A stretch of 64,000 nt of DNA from Mucilaginibacter flavidus (GCF_024055575.1 NZ_JAMXOE010000002.1:248001-312000); one strand, 5' to 3'; counted from the first letter of the stretch, positions 44,797 to 54,549 are shown. Translations and numbers: made by a program. The notes: generated from the letters alone by a model not told the origin.

Positions 44797-46399
44797 ACTG
44801 GTTTGTATATTATTCGCTGCATGCATTCCAAACCCTTCAGCCACAAAAAAAACAGTTTTTAACATAAACCTTGACGAGGGCCTAAGCTCGTTCGACCCGG
44901 CATTTGCGCGTAACCAAAACACCATCTGGATGGTAAACCAGGTTTATAACGGACTGGTGCAGATTGACGACAGCCTTAAAACACGGCCATGTATTGCCAA
45001 AAGCTGGGAGATTTCGCCGGATGAATTGCTGTATACCTTTCATCTACGCAATGACGTGTATTTTCACGACGACCCACAGTTTAAAAACGGAAAAGGACGT
45101 AAAGTTGTAGCTGCCGATTTTGTGTATAGTTTTCACAGGCTGCTCGACCCAAAGGTAGCTTCCTCCGGCTCATGGATATTTAGTGATAAGATTTGTGATA
45201 ATCCGTTTAAGGCTGTAAACGACAGCACCTTCCAGATACGCCTCAGGCAACCATTCCCGCCCCTGCCAAGCCTGCTTACGGCTCAATATTGTTCGGTGGT
45301 GCCCCACGAGGTGGTGGACCATTACGGTAAAGATTTTCGCCAGCACCCCGTCGGCACCGGCCCCTTCCGGTTTAAATATTGGAAAGAGGGGGAAGTAATG
45401 GTGTTGTTGAAAAACGAAAACTATTGGGAAAAAGATAAAGACGGCACTCCCCTGCCCCATTTGGATGCCATACGGGCAACTTTTATTGGCGATAAGCAAA
45501 CTGCATTCATGGAGTTCATCAGCAAAAAGCTCGATTTTTTAAACGATATAGACGGCAGCTACCGCGATGATATTTTAACCAAAGCCGGGCAGATAACCAC
45601 AAAATATAAAGGCAAATTCACCCTAAGTACAGGCCCTTTTACTAATACCATTTATCTCGGTATGCTGGTTGATAGCAGTTTAGCGATTGTAAAATCATCA
45701 CCGCTTAAAAAGTTAAAAATAAGGCAAGCCATCAATTATGCAATCGACAAGCAAAAAATGATAAAATACCTGCGCAATAGCATGGGTACGGCCGGCAAAG
45801 CAGGATTTATACCCGTGGGTATGCCGGGCTACGATGATAAACTTGTTAAAGGTTATGATTACAATCCCGAAAAATCGCGGCAATTGTTGAAAGAGGCTGG
45901 ATACCCCAACTGCAAAGGCCTTCCTGAAATAGCGCTGCACACTACTGTAGGCTACCGTGGACTAATTGAGTATGTACAAGGCCAGTTAGAACGTGTTGGT
46001 ATAAAAACCAGTGTGGAGATAACCCAGGGCGCAAGCCTGCGTGAGCTGGTATCAAAAAACGGCGTCAACTTTTTTTATGGCTCGTGGCTGGCGGATTATC
46101 CCGACGGCGAGAATTATATGTCGGTTTTCTATTCTAAAAATAAAATCCCGTTTGGCCCCAATTATACCGGCTTCAACAACAAACAATTCGACAAACTTTT
46201 TGAGCAGGCCTACCACGAAGTAAACGACGAAAAACGTTATGCCCTTTACCGCGAAATGGATAACCTGGTAATGGCGCAATCGCCTGTGGTGGTGCTGTAT
46301 TACGATAAGCGGGTTAATTTATACCAGAATAATATCTCCGGGTATAGCGTTAACGGGCAAAATTTACTGACGCTGAAAAGGGTGGTAAAGGCCCCCTAA
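44744..46399 (+). CDS. Peptide/nickel-type ABC transporter substrate-binding lipoprotein
   Basis: SBP_bac_5 protein that captures oligopeptides or similar ligands. A lipoprotein signal (KILLVCILFAAC) gives a lipidated Cys near residue 27. DEGLSSFDPAFARNQNTIW and KSWEISPDELLYTFHLRNDVYFHDD are the family N-terminal block, and YYDKRVNLYQNNISGY the C-terminal one. Length 551 aa fits. No permease or ATPase genes are adjacent, so it is an orphan or works with a transporter encoded elsewhere. The stop codon lies in a CCCCCTAA repeat. Confidence 0.92.
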   Translation: MTRQLIFKFSNQHIFKILLVCILFAACIPNPSATKKTVFNINLDEGLSSFDPAFARNQNTIWMVNQVYNGLVQIDDSLKTRPCIAKSWEISPDELLYTFHLRNDVYFHDDPQFKNGKGRKVVAADFVYSFHRLLDPKVASSGSWIFSDKICDNPFKAVNDSTFQIRLRQPFPPLPSLLTAQYCSVVPHEVVDHYGKDFRQHPVGTGPFRFKYWKEGEVMVLLKNENYWEKDKDGTPLPHLDAIRATFIGDKQTAFMEFISKKLDFLNDIDGSYRDDILTKAGQITTKYKGKFTLSTGPFTNTIYLGMLVDSSLAIVKSSPLKKLKIRQAINYAIDKQKMIKYLRNSMGTAGKAGFIPVGMPGYDDKLVKGYDYNPEKSRQLLKEAGYPNCKGLPEIALHTTVGYRGLIEYVQGQLERVGIKTSVEITQGASLRELVSKNGVNFFYGSWLADYPDGENYMSVFYSKNKIPFGPNYTGFNNKQFDKLFEQAYHEVNDEKRYALYREMDNLVMAQSPVVVLYYDKRVNLYQNNISGYSVNGQNLLTLKRVVKAP

Positions 46400-46420
46400 C
46401 CCCCTAAAGGGGGAATTTTT
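46390..46420 (+). terminator. CCCCCTAA repeat and C/G hairpin at the gene end
   Basis: GCCCCCTAA followed by CCCCCTAAAGGGGGAATTTTT: five C's (46400-46404) pair with five G's (46409-46413), then a T run. The first CCCCCTAA carries the stop codon of the binding-protein gene. Works as a rho-independent terminator by shape. Confidence 0.6.
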
Positions 46421-46490
46421 CGGCCGGTAATAAATCTTTCCCGCACCTAATACTTCCTCAATCGGCATTCCCGCATCCGCATTTTTTTAA

Positions 46491-46814
46491 TCAATTGTAC
46501 TTCAGGGCATCCGCGTTCACAACGTCCGAACCGCCTTTCACACTATCATTAACCGTATTACCTGTAATTACTATGGCATCAGCGCCTATTTTTTGGGCAT
46601 ACCTGACAAATTTAATTTTCACGGAATCCTGCCCGAAATTTAACAAATTCATGTGGCCGATTACCTTATAGTCCTTTTTAACATCATGGGTCGAATAGAA
46701 GATATCTACATGGGTGGTTGGCGGGTATTTCTCGCCAAAATAATCGGGCTCAATAACACGGCATGCTGTTAACAAAAAACAAAACGCTAGAGCGATAAGA
46801 AGGTAAATTTTCAT
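46491..46814 (-). CDS. Small hypothetical lipoprotein
   Basis: A 107-aa protein with a lipoprotein signal (LLIALAFCFLLTAC), so the mature N-terminus is a lipidated Cys18. The rest (VDIFYSTHDVKKDYKVIGHM..., GADAIVITGN) looks like a compact alpha/beta domain of the kind seen in heavy-metal-binding/YbjQ-like or Rcs-type lipoproteins, but I cannot assign it. Monocistronic. Confidence 0.75.
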   Translation of the reverse strand: MKIYLLIALAFCFLLTACRVIEPDYFGEKYPPTTHVDIFYSTHDVKKDYKVIGHMNLLNFGQDSVKIKFVRYAQKIGADAIVITGNTVNDSVKGGSDVVNADALKYN

Positions 46815-47008
46815 GGTTGTAAGCTTTAATTTTATAAACTTAAGACCATGACGTTAAAGCAGGGTTTAGCGGATGTTATGTAATGTTGCTATTACAAAGG
46901 GAACCGGGATTTTCACTTGTTGTTTGTTTTCAAAAGGTGTTCAAGAGGACTTCGTCGTTAAGCGGATTTTAAGAGATTAAAAAGGATTCTTTTGCTCCCG
47001 CGCACAAC

Positions 47009-47035
47009 AAAAAAAGCCTCCCCAATAGGAAGGCT
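47009..47035 (-). terminator. Rho-independent terminator of the aconitase gene
   Basis: On the minus strand, AGCCTTCC pairs with GGGGAGGCT (8 bp including one G-U) around a short loop, followed directly by seven T's. It starts 30 bases after the aconitase stop codon. Confidence 0.8.
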
Positions 47036-47064
47036 CTTAAAAATTCTATAGATCCGCAATCAAA

Positions 47065-49332
47065 TTACGAAGCCATCTGCCTCCTGATGATATTCAGCGC
47101 GCCGCCGGCTTTAAACCATTCTATCTGCTGTGCATTATAGGTATGGTTTACTGCGAACGATTCGGTTGTACCATCTTTATGATGCAGCACCACTGTTAAC
47201 TGTTTGCCCGGCGCAAAGGTTGTTAAGCCGGTGATATCAATAGTGTCGTCTTCCTGTATTTTTTCGTAGTCGTTGCTGTCGGCAAAGGTAATGCCCAGCA
47301 TGCCTTGTTTTTTAAGGTTAGTTTCGTGTATACGGGCAAATGATTTTACCAGTATGGCACGAACGCCCAGGTGACGTGGTTCCATAGCCGCATGCTCGCG
47401 CGATGAGCCTTCACCATAGTTTTCGTCGCCAACCACAATCGAACCAATTCCATGCGCTTTGTAATCGCGCTGGGTGGCAGGAACAGGGCCATATTCGCCG
47501 GTCAGTTCGTTTTTAACACTGTCGGCAGTAAGGTTAAAATAGTTAATGGCGCCAATCAGCATATTGTTCGATATGTTATCCAAATGCCCGCGGAACTTTA
47601 ACCACGGACCAGCCATAGAGATGTGGTCGGTAGTACATTTGCCTTTTGCTTTGATCAGCAGTTTCAGGCCGGTAATATCAGTGCCTTCCCATGCGGCAAA
47701 CGGATCAAGCAATTGCAGGCGCGATGATTTCGGATCTACAATTACATTAATCTGGGTGCCATCTTCGGCCGGGGCCTGGTAGCCTGCATCTTTAACAGCA
47801 TAACCTGCTATCGGCATTTCAATGCCTACCGGCTCATCAAACTTAACCTGCTCGCCATTTTCGTTGGTGAGGGTGTCGGTTAATGGGTTAAAGGTTAAAT
47901 CGCCGGCAATTGCAAATGCAGTCACGATTTCGGGCGATGCCACAAATGCGTGGGTATTTGGGTTACCATCCTGGCGTTTCGCAAAGTTGCGGTTAAACGA
48001 AGTGATGATAGAGTTTTTGCGTGTAGGGTCGTCAGTATGACGGGCCCACTGGCCAATACATGGACCGCAGGCATTAGCCAAAACCACACCGCCCATTTTC
48101 TCGAATGTGTCAAGGTAGCCATCGCGGTCTACAGTGTAACGCACCAGTTCCGAACCTGGGGTAATGGTAAATTCGGCCCTGGTTTTTAAATGTTTATCGA
48201 TAGCCTGTTTTGCAATAGATGCCGAACGGGTAATATCTTCGTACGATGAGTTGGTGCATGACCCTATCAGGCCCACTTCCAGTTTTACAGGCCAGCCGTT
48301 TTCTTTAACTGCCGTTGCAAATTTCGATATCGGCCAGGCCAAATCAGGTGTAAACGGACCGTTCACATGGGGCTCCAGCTCGTTAAGGTTTATTTCAATC
48401 ACCTGGTCGAAATAATCGGCAGGGTTAGCATAAACCTCAGGGTCGCCGGTTAAGTGTTCCTTTATCGCGTTAGCAAGTTGCGCAATTTCAGCACGTTTGG
48501 TACCGCTAAGGTAAGTTGCTGCTTTTTCGTCGTATCCAAATATTGAGGTGGTTGCACCAATCTCGGCGCCCATGTTACAGATGGTGCCTTTACCGGTAGC
48601 CGAAAGCGATTCAGCACCTTCACCAAAATATTCAACAATAGCGCCGGTACCACCTTTTACGGTAAGGATACCTGCCACTTTTAAAATAACGTCTTTTGCT
48701 GATGTCCAGCCCGATAATTTACCGGTCAATTTAACACCAATCAGCTTAGGGAATTTAAGCTCCCATGGCAGGCCGGCCATTACATCGCAAGCATCAGCGC
48801 CACCAACACCGATGGCAACCATACCCAAACCACCTGCATTAGGTGTATGTGAGTCGGTACCAATCATCATACCGCCCGGGAAAGCATAGTTCTCCAAAAC
48901 CACCTGGTGGATAATACCGGCTCCCGGTTTCCAGAAACCCAGTCCGTATTTATCAGATACCGAAGCTAAAAAGTCATAAACTTCGCGGTTAACATCTTTT
49001 GCGGTACTCAAATCAGCATCCGCGCCAACTTTAGCTTGTATCAGGTGGTCGCAATGTACCGTTGAAGGAACAGCAACCTGCGGACGGCCGGCCTGCATAA
49101 ACTGCAGCAAAGCCATTTGCGCCGTAGCGTCCTGCATAGCAACGCGATCGGGCGCAAAATCCACATAGTCAACGCCACGGCCAAAAGCGGTTTTGGCATC
49201 GCCTTCGCTCAGGTGGGCGTATAATATTTTTTCGGTTAAAGTAAGGTGTTTACCGGTAGCTTTACGGGCAGCAGCAACACGGGTGCTGTAGCGATCGTAA
49301 ACCTTTTTGATCATATCTAAATCAAAAGCCAT
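47065..49332 (-). CDS. acn: Aconitate hydratase
   Basis: Citrate-isocitrate isomerase of the TCA cycle with a 4Fe-4S cluster. The ATG at 49332 gives 755 aa ([13 protein letters not shown]); the longer frame to 49383 adds a non-conserved tail. Cluster ligands are in GSCTNSS and [16 protein letters not shown] and [11 protein letters not shown] are substrate-site segments, and SSREHAA the swivel-domain site. The sequence is of the mitochondrial-type aconitase. Monocistronic with its own terminator. Confidence 0.96.
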   Translation of the reverse strand: MAFDLDMIKKVYDRYSTRVAAARKATGKHLTLTEKILYAHLSEGDAKTAFGRGVDYVDFAPDRVAMQDATAQMALLQFMQAGRPQVAVPSTVHCDHLIQAKVGADADLSTAKDVNREVYDFLASVSDKYGLGFWKPGAGIIHQVVLENYAFPGGMMIGTDSHTPNAGGLGMVAIGVGGADACDVMAGLPWELKFPKLIGVKLTGKLSGWTSAKDVILKVAGILTVKGGTGAIVEYFGEGAESLSATGKGTICNMGAEIGATTSIFGYDEKAATYLSGTKRAEIAQLANAIKEHLTGDPEVYANPADYFDQVIEINLNELEPHVNGPFTPDLAWPISKFATAVKENGWPVKLEVGLIGSCTNSSYEDITRSASIAKQAIDKHLKTRAEFTITPGSELVRYTVDRDGYLDTFEKMGGVVLANACGPCIGQWARHTDDPTRKNSIITSFNRNFAKRQDGNPNTHAFVASPEIVTAFAIAGDLTFNPLTDTLTNENGEQVKFDEPVGIEMPIAGYAVKDAGYQAPAEDGTQINVIVDPKSSRLQLLDPFAAWEGTDITGLKLLIKAKGKCTTDHISMAGPWLKFRGHLDNISNNMLIGAINYFNLTADSVKNELTGEYGPVPATQRDYKAHGIGSIVVGDENYGEGSSREHAAMEPRHLGVRAILVKSFARIHETNLKKQGMLGITFADSNDYEKIQEDDTIDITGLTTFAPGKQLTVVLHHKDGTTESFAVNHTYNAQQIEWFKAGGALNIIRRQMAS

Positions 49333-49460
49333 TTGTATTTGATTTTTAGGTGAGTAAAAGAAAAAACTGGCCTGAACAGCCAATGCGGCGAATTTACAAA
49401 AAATAGGGCTAAAAGGAAGTCGGGGGATTGTACAAATGTTATTTGGATAGGTTCTAAATA

Positions 49461-49496
49461 GAGATTGGAGGTTAGTTGATTAGAGATTAGTTGAAT
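49461..49496. repeat. Heptad array between aconitase and CPBP genes
   Basis: GAGATTG, GAGGTTA, GTTGATTA (one base longer), GAGATTA, GTTGAAT. It starts 12 bases before the end of the CPBP gene on the downstream side and continues in loose form (GATTATA, GGTTATG) through its stop codon. Confidence 0.6.
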
Positions 49497-49508
49497 GGCG
49501 GGAACAGA

Positions 49509-50366
49509 TTATAGGTTATGGGTTGCTGTTAACCGAAGTTTTTTATTAATGATAAAACAGGCTAATGTGAAAACCGCTATCGAAGTAAACAGCGCGAGCA
49601 AGTAAAAAGGCATACCCAAAAGTTCCGGCAAATCCTTTTTAGTTGTGGGTAAAAACAAAAACGAAGTTGCTGCGGCGTTGATAGTGGCGTGAACAATCAT
49701 GCCAGGGAAAACCGATTGGGTTTTGTAATAAACCCATCCTAAAAATAGTCCTCCAAAAAATGCCGGTAGTGCCTGCCAGGGATTGAGGTGTATAGCAGCG
49801 AAAAATATTGCTGAAATGATAATTGCTTTTTGAGGAGAATAATTTTGCAATAAACCTTTTAAAATAATTCCACGACATAGTATCTCTTCTAATATCGGCG
49901 CAGCGATAACTACTGTAGCGATAGAAAAAATATCTTTTGTAAAGGCACGTTCAAAAAACTTCTGCACCGAAGCCGGCATCGGTAGTATACTGGCTATTTG
50001 TGATAAAGGGACAACCAGCGCCAGGGTGCCGACAATTACTACCGGAATAATCCATGGCTGGAATTTGCTAAAATTAACTTTCACAGGATAGCCTTGTTGC
50101 GTTTTGATTTTTCGCACCGCATAGTTTATAGTCAATAAAAGCGGCACCACATATCCTACCAGGCTTAATATTGATTTAAATAACGGCGAAACTGATTGCT
50201 GTGAAATAAGCACTATAACTAATGGTATGGCAACCAGCAGCGAATTTAAAATCAGGATAAAAAATAAAGTAACAATGGATCGAATCGTTGGATAGGTATA
50301 CTTTCGGATTCTATCGGTGCTTGCCAGTGCAGGGAAAAGCGCTTCCTTCGGGTCAGTTTGGGTCAT
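49509..50366 (-). CDS. CPBP-family intramembrane glutamic protease
   Basis: A 285-aa polytopic membrane protein (about eight helices). The catalytic motif APILEEILCRG gives the Glu-Glu pair and Arg of the EExxxR box, AAIHLNPWQALPAF the first His and PGMIVHATINA the second, as in Rce1/Abi proteases. In bacteria these mature bacteriocins or give self-immunity, but many are uncharacterised. It is co-oriented with the deacetylase upstream (about 85 bases away). Confidence 0.9.
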   Translation of the reverse strand: MTQTDPKEALFPALASTDRIRKYTYPTIRSIVTLFFILILNSLLVAIPLVIVLISQQSVSPLFKSILSLVGYVVPLLLTINYAVRKIKTQQGYPVKVNFSKFQPWIIPVVIVGTLALVVPLSQIASILPMPASVQKFFERAFTKDIFSIATVVIAAPILEEILCRGIILKGLLQNYSPQKAIIISAIFFAAIHLNPWQALPAFFGGLFLGWVYYKTQSVFPGMIVHATINAAATSFLFLPTTKKDLPELLGMPFYLLALFTSIAVFTLACFIINKKLRLTATHNL

Positions 50367-50450
50367 AAACCAATATTACGAACAAAATTAAAAAAGGCGA
50401 AACTATTAGATGGGCTTTGCTTCAAAAGGCAGAAATAAATTTGAATACAA

Positions 50451-51089
50451 TCATCGCAGTAATACAGGTTCCGGCATACTCCTAAACTCATACCCCTCCC
50501 TACTCCACACCTCCATCGCCCTCGGCAATGCATACTCCATCCTTTCCTTTGCTTTTAAACTATCATGAAATAATACCATATCTCCGCCCCGGGTTTTCTT
50601 CAAAACATTATCTAAACATTTCTCCGGTGTTATGGCCACATCAAAATCAGCAGAAAGGACATTCCACATAATGGCCTGCACACCCGGTTTTGCTTCCTGC
50701 AACAATTTTAACTGAGTTTTTTTCATGCGCCCATATGGAGGGCGAAACAGTTTTGTATCCAGCAATTCATCGGCCTGTAAAAAATTATCGAGATAAACTT
50801 TATCGTCTGTATCCCAGCCTTTAAGGTGGTTAAAAGTGTGATTACCTATAGCGTGCCCGTCATTTTTTACCTGTTCAAATATATCGGGGTGCTTGCGTAC
50901 ATTATCACCAATACAAAAAAAAGTAGCTTTGGCTTTGTACTGTTTTAAAATATTTAAAACAAACGGTGTAACAATTGGTATAGGGCCATCGTCAAAAGTC
51001 AAATAAATGCACCGGGGGTTATTCGGGCCATCCCATACAAAATTGGGATACAGCTTTTTAAGCAGCCGCGGTGTTTTTATAAGATACAT
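50451..51089 (-). CDS. Polysaccharide deacetylase (NodB/CE4)
   Basis: A 212-aa NodB-domain enzyme that removes N- or O-acetyl groups from peptidoglycan, chitin or exopolysaccharide. Motif 1 YLTFDDGP has the catalytic base and metal Asp, motif 2 IGNHTFNHLKG the metal histidines, motif 3 LFRPPYGRMK the Arg. ATFFCIGDNV is also characteristic. No signal peptide is evident, unlike many relatives; the N-terminus (MYLIKTPRLLKKLYPNFVWD) is short and basic. Confidence 0.93.
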   Translation of the reverse strand: MYLIKTPRLLKKLYPNFVWDGPNNPRCIYLTFDDGPIPIVTPFVLNILKQYKAKATFFCIGDNVRKHPDIFEQVKNDGHAIGNHTFNHLKGWDTDDKVYLDNFLQADELLDTKLFRPPYGRMKKTQLKLLQEAKPGVQAIMWNVLSADFDVAITPEKCLDNVLKKTRGGDMVLFHDSLKAKERMEYALPRAMEVWSREGYEFRSMPEPVLLR

Positions 51090-51093
51090 TTTA

Positions 51094-51240
51094 AATAGTT
51101 AATGGTTGTTGGTTCATTGTTCATGGTAACATCAGCAACGGTTAGCTTCAAAGCCCAAAACAGGCCTAAATGTATTAATTATTAACTAAAAGGTAGTGGT
51201 TGTAGCTACTATGAACTATTAACTATAACCCATGAACAAA
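51094..51240. repeat. Inverted heptad arrays in the divergent tolC/deacetylase gap
   Basis: Left array AATAGTT, AATGGTT, GTTGGTT, CATTGTT, CATGGTA (51094-51128); right array CTACTAT, GAACTAT, TAACTAT, AACCCAT, GAACAAA (51206-51240). The arms are complementary in outline. The right array contains the ATG of the tolC-like gene (51232), and the left begins 4 bases from the divergent start codon. Confidence 0.75.
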
Positions 51241-52689
51241 GATAACCTTATGACTCAAAGTATATTAAAATTAAAAAGGGTAGCAGTGCTAAGTATTGTA
51301 TGCCTCGGCATGGCAAGCTTAACGGCAAGTGCCCAGGAGGTGATAAGCCTCCAGGAGGCAGTTAACCGCACCTTAGCCAACAATCTCACTATTAAGCAAG
51401 CGCTAATAACCGAAAAACTGGGTACAGAGGATTATAACGCAACAAAATACAACCAGTTGCCTACCTTAAATGCAAACGGCCAGGGTGGCTATTACTTTGG
51501 TAAAACACAGGTGCTCGGGGCGTTTGCTTACGCATCATCAACGTTAAACATTAACGGCAACGCACAGGCGCAATTCACCCTTTTCCAGGGCGGGCAGTTA
51601 CGCAACCAGATTTTGCAAAACAAACTGACACTTGACGCCGATAAAACCAGCACCGCAAAAATCAAAAATGACCTGTTGCTAAATGTGGTTACCGACTACC
51701 TGGTAATACTTACCGACCAGGATTTAGCTATTGCCGCAAAACAGCAAATTGACCTGGCGAAAATAACTCTGGACCGTGCACAGAAAAACTTCGACCAGGG
51801 CAATGCCACGTTGGCGGATTTGGCCCAGGCAAAATCGCAGGTTTCAACCGCCGAACTGAATTCTACAAATGCACAAAACCAGGTTGACCTTGCTATATTG
51901 ATTTTAAAGCAATATATGGAGATGGACCCGGCAACAAACATAGCTGTTGAGAAACCCGACATTAGCAAACTAACCGATGTAAAAACGGTTTACGATGCTA
52001 CCGAGGTTATTAAAACCGCTTTTACCACTAATCCGGATATCAAATTAGCCGAATTGCAACAGCAGGTTTATGCGCAGGCTATTAAAGTAGCGCAGGGGGC
52101 CTACTATCCTACCCTTGTTATGTTTGGCGGTTTAGGTACCAGTTACTCAAACCAGGCGCGGACTGTTACGGGCGAAACTGTAAGCGGCACCACCACCATT
52201 GGTACGGTTGAAGGCACCGGTCAAAATGTTGTTACCCCTAATATAATATCCACAGTGTCGCCGGTTTCTTTCGGCAGCCAGTTGAACAACAACTTTAACA
52301 AGTCGATAGGGTTAAGTTTACAGATACCCATTTTCAACCATTTTGCTACACGCACAGCAGTAACCAAAGCTAAACTGGCTTATCAGAATGCAGATTTAAA
52401 TACCCGGATCGCAAAAAATAATTTAAGCAAAACCATTATACAGGCCACGCTGGATTTATCGGCCGCCGAAAAAAGCTATCAATCGGCGTTGCAAACATTC
52501 AATTCGAATAAAGAGGCTTTAAATGTCACCAAGCAACGTTACGACGCGGGCTTTGTAAATACACTGGACTATAACACGGCGCTTACCAACTTCAACAAAT
52601 CGCAAAACGATATGATTGCTGCTCAATACCAGGTAATCTTCCGCAGTAAAGTAATTGATTATTATTTGGGTAACACGATAACGTTATAG
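51232..52689 (+). CDS. TolC-family outer-membrane channel (second)
   Basis: A 485-aa outer-membrane factor. The long N-region (MNKDNLMTQSILKLKRVA) precedes a signal helix ending TASAQ; the in-frame ATG seven codons later (MTQSILK) is an alternative start, and the first ATG lies in a heptad repeat. EVISLQEAVNRTLANNLTIKQAL and the helical repeats, GNATLADLAQAKSQVSTAELN and GFVNTLDYNTALTNFNKSQ, are typical. It pairs with the adaptor gene 94 bases downstream. Confidence 0.93.
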   Translation: MNKDNLMTQSILKLKRVAVLSIVCLGMASLTASAQEVISLQEAVNRTLANNLTIKQALITEKLGTEDYNATKYNQLPTLNANGQGGYYFGKTQVLGAFAYASSTLNINGNAQAQFTLFQGGQLRNQILQNKLTLDADKTSTAKIKNDLLLNVVTDYLVILTDQDLAIAAKQQIDLAKITLDRAQKNFDQGNATLADLAQAKSQVSTAELNSTNAQNQVDLAILILKQYMEMDPATNIAVEKPDISKLTDVKTVYDATEVIKTAFTTNPDIKLAELQQQVYAQAIKVAQGAYYPTLVMFGGLGTSYSNQARTVTGETVSGTTTIGTVEGTGQNVVTPNIISTVSPVSFGSQLNNNFNKSIGLSLQIPIFNHFATRTAVTKAKLAYQNADLNTRIAKNNLSKTIIQATLDLSAAEKSYQSALQTFNSNKEALNVTKQRYDAGFVNTLDYNTALTNFNKSQNDMIAAQYQVIFRSKVIDYYLGNTITL

Positions 52690-52739
52690 ACGTCAGAAAA
52701 GTCCGAAAGAAAAAATTAGATAAAAGCAAAAAACAATAA

Positions 52740-52774
52740 AATCCGAATTCGAAAATCCGAACTCCGAAATCAAA
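52740..52774. repeat. Heptad array before the second adaptor gene
   Basis: AATCCGA, ATTCGAA, AATCCGA, ACTCCGA, AATCAAA in register, ending 9 bases before the ATG of the adaptor gene. It is the complement of the TTCGGAT word family at 29857 and 31885. Confidence 0.7.
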
Positions 52775-52783
52775 AATAGAATC

Positions 52784-54115
52784 ATGGGAAAAACTACAAA
52801 ATATATTCTGATAGCATTAGGCGCGGTGATTGTGCTGCTGGTGGTGTTAAACGCAACCGGTATTATCGGCAAGCCTAAAAAAACGCAGGTGGCTACCGAA
52901 AAAGCTACCAGCCGCAATATCAATGAGTCGGTATCGGCAAGCGGTAAAATTAAACCGCATATTGAAGTAAAAATTAGCCCGGAGGTTTCGGGTGAGGTTG
53001 TCGAACTCCCGGTAAAGGAAGGCGATGTGGTTAAAAAAGGCCAGTTGCTTTGCAAAATCAGGCCTGACATTTTGAAATCAGGCTATGACCGTACCGTTGC
53101 AGCGTATAATACACAGAAGGCAAGTGTTGGTAACTCTAACCAAATGCTTAAACAAGCCGAGGCAACCTTCCAGAACCAGGCCGCAATTTATAAACGTGAC
53201 CAGGCTTTATATAATAATAAGGTATTAACTGCGGCTGAATTTGATGCAGCAAAAGCGAGCTACGAAGGCGCAAAGGCTGGTCTTGAAGCTGCCAGGGAAA
53301 ACGTTATAGGCTCAACCTATGGGTTGGCACAATCACAAGCCTCGGTGAAAGAGGCCCAGGACAACCTGGCTAAAACAACTATTTATGCACCCGTCGACGG
53401 TGTGATATCAAAACTATCCATCCAGTTGGGCGAGCGTGTATTAGGAACCCAGCAATTTGCAGGTACCGAGATAATGACTATATCAGACCTTAGTCAGCTT
53501 GACGTAAATGTGGATGTTAACGAAAATGATATCAACCGCATCAAACTTGGTGATTCATCAAAAATTGAAGTTGACGCCTTTTATGGTAAAACGTTTGGCG
53601 GCAAAGTAATTGAAATAGGCAGCGCAGCCAACGTGGTAGGTACCAATGCCGACCAGGTTACCAATTTTACCGTTAAAGTTAGGATTAGCCCCGAGTCGTT
53701 TAAGGACTTGTTGCTAAAAACTGCCGCTAACCCAATCCCTTTCCGTCCGGGATTGACCGCCACTGTTGATATCAACACAAATCATACATATGCGTTATCG
53801 GTGCCTATTCAGTCGGTAACTACACGCCAGGTAAAAAAGGACAGCACAGGAGTAAAAAAGGATGAAGATAAATCAAAGCCAGCAATAGTTGAGCCCGCAA
53901 AAGAGTATGTGTTTGTTTATGGTGCCGGAAAAGTAAAACAGGTGCAGGTAACAACCGGTATACAGGACGATACTTATATCCAGATATTATCAGGTTTAAA
54001 AGCCGGCGACGAGGTGGTATCCGCACCATTTGCCACCATATCAAAAGATTTGAAAGACAAAATGGACGTTGAAAAGGTTGACAAGAGCAAGTTGTTTGTA
54101 CCGACGTCAAATTAG
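52784..54115 (+). CDS. Periplasmic adaptor subunit (MacA/HlyD-like)
   Basis: A 443-aa membrane-fusion protein: N-terminal membrane helix (YILIALGAVIVLLVVLNATGIIG), lipoyl-like halves (ISPEVSGEVVELPVKEGDVVKKGQLL, IYAPVDGVISKLSIQLGERV) around a long alpha hairpin (about 110-200), then barrel domains. A charged insertion (KKDSTGVKKDEDKSKPA) lies near residue 352. This MacA-like type normally serves an ABC exporter such as MacB, but none follows; the next gene is gpsA after a strong terminator. With the tolC-like gene it forms a pump-less pair. Confidence 0.92.
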   Translation: MGKTTKYILIALGAVIVLLVVLNATGIIGKPKKTQVATEKATSRNINESVSASGKIKPHIEVKISPEVSGEVVELPVKEGDVVKKGQLLCKIRPDILKSGYDRTVAAYNTQKASVGNSNQMLKQAEATFQNQAAIYKRDQALYNNKVLTAAEFDAAKASYEGAKAGLEAARENVIGSTYGLAQSQASVKEAQDNLAKTTIYAPVDGVISKLSIQLGERVLGTQQFAGTEIMTISDLSQLDVNVDVNENDINRIKLGDSSKIEVDAFYGKTFGGKVIEIGSAANVVGTNADQVTNFTVKVRISPESFKDLLLKTAANPIPFRPGLTATVDINTNHTYALSVPIQSVTTRQVKKDSTGVKKDEDKSKPAIVEPAKEYVFVYGAGKVKQVQVTTGIQDDTYIQILSGLKAGDEVVSAPFATISKDLKDKMDVEKVDKSKLFVPTSN

Positions 54116-54272
54116 TAAACCTATACCAGCATTGTAGTATAGTTTTGCGTTCCTGTTCACAGTGAAACACAAGGAACAGGGTGGAACAGGAACAGGTTAT
54201 GTCTCGGGGCGAAAAAGCTTGTTTCTGAGTCAATAACGCACTTTTTAACTCATCTGCTACCCTAAAAAATGC

Positions 54273-54306
54273 AAAAAGTACTGACAAATTAGTGTCAGTA
54301 CTTTTT
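54273..54306. terminator. Perfect 14-bp terminator hairpin
   Basis: AAAAAGTACTGACA at 54273-54286 pairs without mismatch with 54293-54306 across a 6-base loop, giving A and T tracts on the two sides. It works in either direction by sequence and ends the tolC-adaptor transcript. Confidence 0.85.
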
Positions 54307-54500
54307 GTAAAAAATGCTTTCTCCCTGTTGCGATTATGCCTGTTCCGAACAACGGCACAATTAATACACATCCTGAAACCACCTCATCACACACAAAAAT
54401 CCAAACTATTATATAGCTTTGTTCCTTTCTATAAAACCTGGCGTTTTAGTTGACCGTTTCCAGTTGGCCCTGATCAGTTAAATACTGCAAGTCGTCGGCC

Positions 54501-54549
54501 ACTGCATACTGCCAACTGCAAATCAAAAACTGCCAACCGGAAACAGACC
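54501..54549. repeat. Heptad array abutting the gpsA start codon
   Basis: Seven units in perfect 7-base register: ACTGCAT, ACTGCCA, ACTGCAA, ATCAAAA, ACTGCCA, ACCGGAA, ACAGACC. The gpsA ATG is the second base after the last unit. Confidence 0.78.

Noticed and set aside
53820..54371. 183-codon minus-strand frame spanning the adaptor 3' end
   Set aside because: Runs through the adaptor coding region and the perfect terminator; no protein-like composition.
54501..54549. Heptad arrays as a miniature CRISPR array
   Set aside because: Units are contiguous 7-mers without spacers and no cas genes are present.
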